This document shows, one piece after another, positions 60,235 through 64,000 of a stretch of 64,000 nt of DNA. The translations under genes and the position numbers were made by a program. Where the stretch lies: contig NC_134931.1 of NCBI RefSeq assembly GCF_051020765.1, positions 19,236,810-19,300,809 of the forward strand. The letters are read 5' to 3'. The stretch comes from Lasioglossum baleicum. Lineage: Eukaryota; Arthropoda; Insecta; Hymenoptera; Halictidae. The notes under the pieces were generated by a model. It did not search any database. It was not told the origin of the DNA and saw nothing but the letters and a program-made list of their open reading frames with translations. Every line of letters begins with the position of its first letter. The first letter of the stretch is position 1.

Positions 60235-61468
60235 TAACATAAAAAAAAACATACGCGTGGAAAACCACGCGCGGCAGAAGTGAAACTTCTTGCAGTCTAG
60301 TAATGTTTAGAAATAAATTAAGATGGAAATGATAAATAATCCTAATGAAGCGAAAAAAAAGTAATGAACGATCAAAATTTGCGACGCAAAGAAGGAGAGC
60401 GTATGGGAAAGGAAGAGACATAGTTCATAGCATTTCCAATACGCTCTCCTTCTTATTATCAAGGAATATACGTATATCGTTTAGGGTTTGGTAGTTCTAG
60501 TGTTAACAATTGATCCTTTCAGGACCATTAAGCATCTATGTACTAACAGGCAAAGTGTAGAGTGAAGTCGCCCCAGTTGGTATCAAGAACGATGCACCTA
60601 TAGCAAAGGAAGAAATTGCTTATCTAAAGCCAACGAAGGATTTATTAGTGTTTCTAATCGAGCGGATCAGTTTGCCTCGGTGAATTCTGGTAATTCTTTC
60701 TTCGGTGTCCGTTTGTCTAGTGTCGGTAAGCGGAATCCCGGCTCGTATCCGGTCCTAAGAGGTTCAGATCTTCTGTTTCCGAGGCTTACGTACAAAGTGC
60801 ATTTTGTGCATGCATGCGTGGCGGCACGGAGAGGAACAACCGACTGGAAAATTGTTGTCGCTTCGCGGTGCATTCTACCATGGGGATCCTAGCCGGCGCG
60901 CGGCGAAACTTCGAATTGAGTTGAGGGCCACTGAAATTGGTGGTGGTATCTCAAGCTTGCGAACGACCATTTCGTTAACCTACTTATTCTATCTCCGTTC
61001 CACTAGCTCCCCACGAGCTTCTCGAGTACCTAGTTTGTCCGCAGTTCTCTCCTGCCTTCTCAAAACGCGGCCCGGCCTCGTTCCGGAGGGAAATACAGTT
61101 TTCTTCTCTCCGCGGATTGTTCTTTAATGATGCGCCGGGGTGTGTCTCGGGGGTCGGTAAATATCCATCCCATAAACAGCCGCGGACTTGTTAATTAGTT
61201 TAAATACCGAGCCGGGTAGAATTCCATTTGGAAGTTGCGCCCGGGCTATTAGTTAAGGCGGGCCCTATCGGCAAACACACCAGACGGAAGCCCGCGCGCG
61301 AGTTCTGTGTTTTGTGTGCGATCTGTCACATCAAATAGGTTTGCTGCGAGTCTAATCCGCAAACATTCAAACTTGCTTCGCGGTGTGTATGTTAACGTTA
61401 TGCAGTGGCGCGGGACGCGTTATGCGTTGTTTGCCGTTACCGTATTCTTTTTACGTATCAGAGACTAA
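60235..61468. other. Right flank of the array
   Basis: No gene is supported. It has two hairpins (60254-60271 with CGCGTGG stem; 60390-60454 with a GAAGGAGAGCGTAT stem), then GC-richer sequence at 60,660-61,450. Short open frames here look like chance. Confidence 0.5.
60390..60454. repeat. Hairpin with about 20-bp stem
   Basis: AGAAGGAGAGCGTATGGGAAA and its near-inverse at 60433-60454 enclose about 22 bp. It could be a tiny MITE or a pre-miRNA-sized hairpin; no other support for an RNA gene. Confidence 0.55.
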
Positions 61469-61917
61469 GGCTGGATTTATAGTGGAGCTGCGAGCAGCGA
61501 CGATAGCGCCGCGGTGAAAAGAAACCAACATTCGTGACAACATTTCGACACATACTAATGAAAAAGTACATATGTACAGGGTGACAAGAAATAACGGAGT
61601 TAATCATTTCTTATTATAATTCTGTCAAATCGACGAATTTTGAAAAACCAAATAATAACAACCATAACATGGACCTTTAGTATTCATATATTTAAGAAGT
61701 TTCGAAATGGCCACCCTTTGCGCCGATACAGAGGCTCAAACGTGTCTTGAAATTTTCGGCAATGGGACGCAGCTCTTCTGGCGTCAAAAAAAAAAGAAAA
61801 ACAATGAAAATACATATGTACTTTTTGATTAGTATGTGTCGGAATGCTGTCACGAATGTTGGTTTCTTTTCACCGCGCCGCTATCATCGATGCTCGCAGC
61901 TCCACTATAAATCCACC
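61469..61917. mobile_element. Foldback element holding a mariner-like 3' fragment
   Basis: Arms of about 100 bp (61469-61573 and 61812-61917), starting GGCTGGATTTATAGTGGAGC, are inverted. Inside, on the minus strand, a frame reads EELRPIAENFKTRLSLCIGA and then KGGHFE, like the C-terminus of insect mariner/IS630-type transposases, next to ACAGGGTGAC, a mariner-like end. A mariner fragment therefore seems to be enclosed in another MITE. Confidence 0.65.
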
Positions 61918-64000
61918 GCGTAAGCGGTACTAGGCAAGCAGCAAACAATTTCAAATGATCGGTGTCAGCGACCGCGATACTATACACAAATAATGAAACT
62001 ATTTCTAAAAGTTGCACGTTCCGCGTAAAAATAGCTAGTCTACTATTTCCACGATAACTGAACGGAAATAGCTAGTTCTCATAGGGAACTCTGTAAAACT
62101 TTCAACTTGACGCCCGGGTGTATAGACGAGAGCCTATGCTACGTGCGTTGGCGGCATTACAGGTCTATTCTCGGCACCACGCTTTGTGAGATCTTTTTTG
62201 CACCAATATCGACCGACAATCAGTTGGCAGCCGGTAAAAGTTCTCGGATGCGCACGGGCACCGCTACGTATGTCGCATTCAATACGGGTCATTGGATCTC
62301 TTCCGTGGAATCCCGATAAATTCCGAATTTGTTCCCAGCGAACACCTAAGATAGGACATATGTATGTATTACACGGCCGATATGCGTCGCCAAAGTGCAG
62401 GATTGTATTTGCGAAAGGTCGACCGGTCGTTATATTCCGCGCGATGCAAATAACTGGCGAATAATGTCTCCCGGCTTGCATTGTTCTCCATCCTGCGAAA
62501 AACTAAAGGCAACATCACAGCCAAATTTTCAGGAGCTGCATTTAACTAATTTGCAGTACCACCTTGAATCTAGGGATAGCAATCTGTACATCGTTTTGTC
62601 TATGTACATTTCTACATACTCTTATGAGTTACTTTAGACTTGACCACTGTTGGAGTGTAAATAAAAATAACTAGTGTTATCTGCCCTTTCTTCAAAGTTA
62701 CTGCTCTTTTTTCAGTAAAAATAGAAAGAAATGAAAATCGTATGTCACAATACGTCGTAACTTCCTATGGCCTTATTTTTTATGTGGATGCACCGATGCA
62801 CCCGCCAGCTGCAATTGCACTTTATTCTTTAATGCAATCCAATGTTTTTGTTACACCCTTTTATTCTCCTACGCGTAAAAGTATTAACCCAAGGTCATCG
62901 AAATGTCAATACTTGACGAGATATTTCACATTTTCTCTGTCAGAAACTTACTTTACTACAAGAAGTATCCAATTGATATGAATTGTAGGAACTAATGCCG
63001 TGTTTACTCTGACAAAAACATCTCAAATACCTCGTCAAGTATTGACATTTGATATGTAACGAGCAGTCACTTGTCCCAGTTCCCAGAATCACCCTGTATA
63101 ATGGATGACGTTGAGAATAAAACTCTTTAAAGTTAGGAAACGTGGACACTTACCCAATTTACAGAGGGCGTTTGTTCATTCTGTAACCGCATTTAGTAAA
63201 ATCTTGCGAAGCCTTCATTAAGCTTACCTATTCAGTTTGAACGAGCGAAGCGGGTGAATGATGAAGCTTGGAAATTGAAGAAACCCTTGGGCACAGTTCT
63301 CGGTTCGGTGTGAAAGTGCATGTAGCGTCGGCGTGTGTCAGTAAACCAGTGGTACGCTTTTGGTTATTGCTTGTAAAGTTGCAAAACTGACGAGCAAACG
63401 TGCAGGCGAAACAACGGCGGACAGACAATGCGATGACAGGATTGGGCGAGAACGAGCGAACGCGAGCGAACCGACGCGACGCGACCAACGAACGAATGAA
63501 CGAATGAAAGCGTGTTTGCACGAGGCACGAGCGTACTCTGGTGCTCCTACAAAAGAACTGGCCGTCAATCTGAAACCGCAGCGGCCATTATCGGGCAATT
63601 TTAAACGGAAAGCCGTAGTTACGATTCCCGCGTTTTAAACTAGACGCTTGTCAAACAACGCGACAAGTTCCTCCGGTTACCGGGTGGTTCGCGTGAACAC
63701 AGTATTAACGAGAGGAGAACGCTTCGGAGAGAATAGAAACACCCCTCGTGCTCGTTTGAGACCCGAATTAAAAGTGGAACAGAGTCCGTGAATTCGAGTA
63801 ACCGTTTTTCCCTTTTCCTCTTTCTTTTTCTGCTTTGTAGACTACGATGCACGAACACGCCCGGTGAATAACGTCGGAAAGCGAAAAGAGGAAGAAAAGG
63901 AATAAGCGATCGGTGCGGTGGTGGCGCACGCTACCTAAAATATCACCCGGTGTAATGCAAGTCAGCCGAGTTATAGACATTACGCAGCAAATCTCCAATG
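61918..64000. other. Right end of window, no supported gene
   Basis: A foldback pair lies at 62901-63050. The last 800 bp (63,230-64,000) is purine-rich with degenerate GCGA/AACGAA runs and resembles 5' UTR or promoter sequence of a gene further right, but no exon could be proven. Confidence 0.4.
62901..63050. mobile_element. Small foldback MITE, 44-bp arms
   Basis: AAATGTCAATACTTGACGAG and onward to 62944 is inverted at 63008-63050, with several mismatches, around about 60 bp. A mariner-type end (CACCCTGTATA) lies just to the right at about 63090. Confidence 0.7.

Noticed and set aside
60254..60271. CGCGTGG-AAAA-CCACGCG hairpin as a terminator
   Set aside because: Intrinsic terminators are bacterial; there is no adjacent transcript end here and the window is eukaryotic.

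Overview
The window looks like nuclear DNA of a hymenopteran insect, most probably an ant. The genes have short GT-AG introns, intergenic DNA is AT-rich, foldback DNA transposons are abundant, and a tandem family of MBF2-domain genes resembles those named 'probable salivary secreted peptide' in ants. No bacterial, organellar, tRNA, rRNA or CRISPR feature was seen. Gene names come from recognising protein sequences by eye; exon limits were set from splice sites and codon phase.

Left half (1-34,500) is a cluster of conserved housekeeping genes. On the minus strand: the 5' end of clathrin heavy chain (1-2312) and ribosomal protein P2 (3270-3921). On the plus strand: egghead beta-mannosyltransferase (7474-9090) and eIF2B-epsilon (11348-13483). 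On the minus strand: a rabphilin gene (13956-19984) whose second C2 domain appears broken, and RMND1 (24015-29952), which carries a complete glutathione synthetase gene (25511-27448) inside one intron on the same strand. On the plus strand: a PPM1H-like PP2C phosphatase (31748-33773), divergent from RMND1.

Middle (about 34,500-44,700) is a gene-poor stretch with a perfect 177-bp tandem duplication, a TTAA-flanked MITE, an inverted Tc1 fragment and several GC-rich blocks. No gene could be supported there.

Right part (44,715-60,234) is a tandem array of four 3.4-4.2 kb units. Each has one intronless gene for a 132-137 residue secreted MBF2-family peptide, with a TATA box and paired GATA motifs upstream. 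The units are mosaics: different segments group the copies differently, which points to gene conversion or unequal crossing over. Unit 4 carries a 957-bp insertion with Transib-like ends (CACAGTG, 5-bp GC-rich target duplication) between the GATA motifs and the TATA box. Units 1-3 carry a 185-bp LTR-like segment, single in unit 1 and paired in units 2 and 3.

The last 3.8 kb (60,235-64,000) has hairpins and foldback elements but no gene I can support. The strongest candidates for something new are the array with its promoter changes, the decaying rabphilin C2B domain, and the GSS-in-RMND1 nesting.
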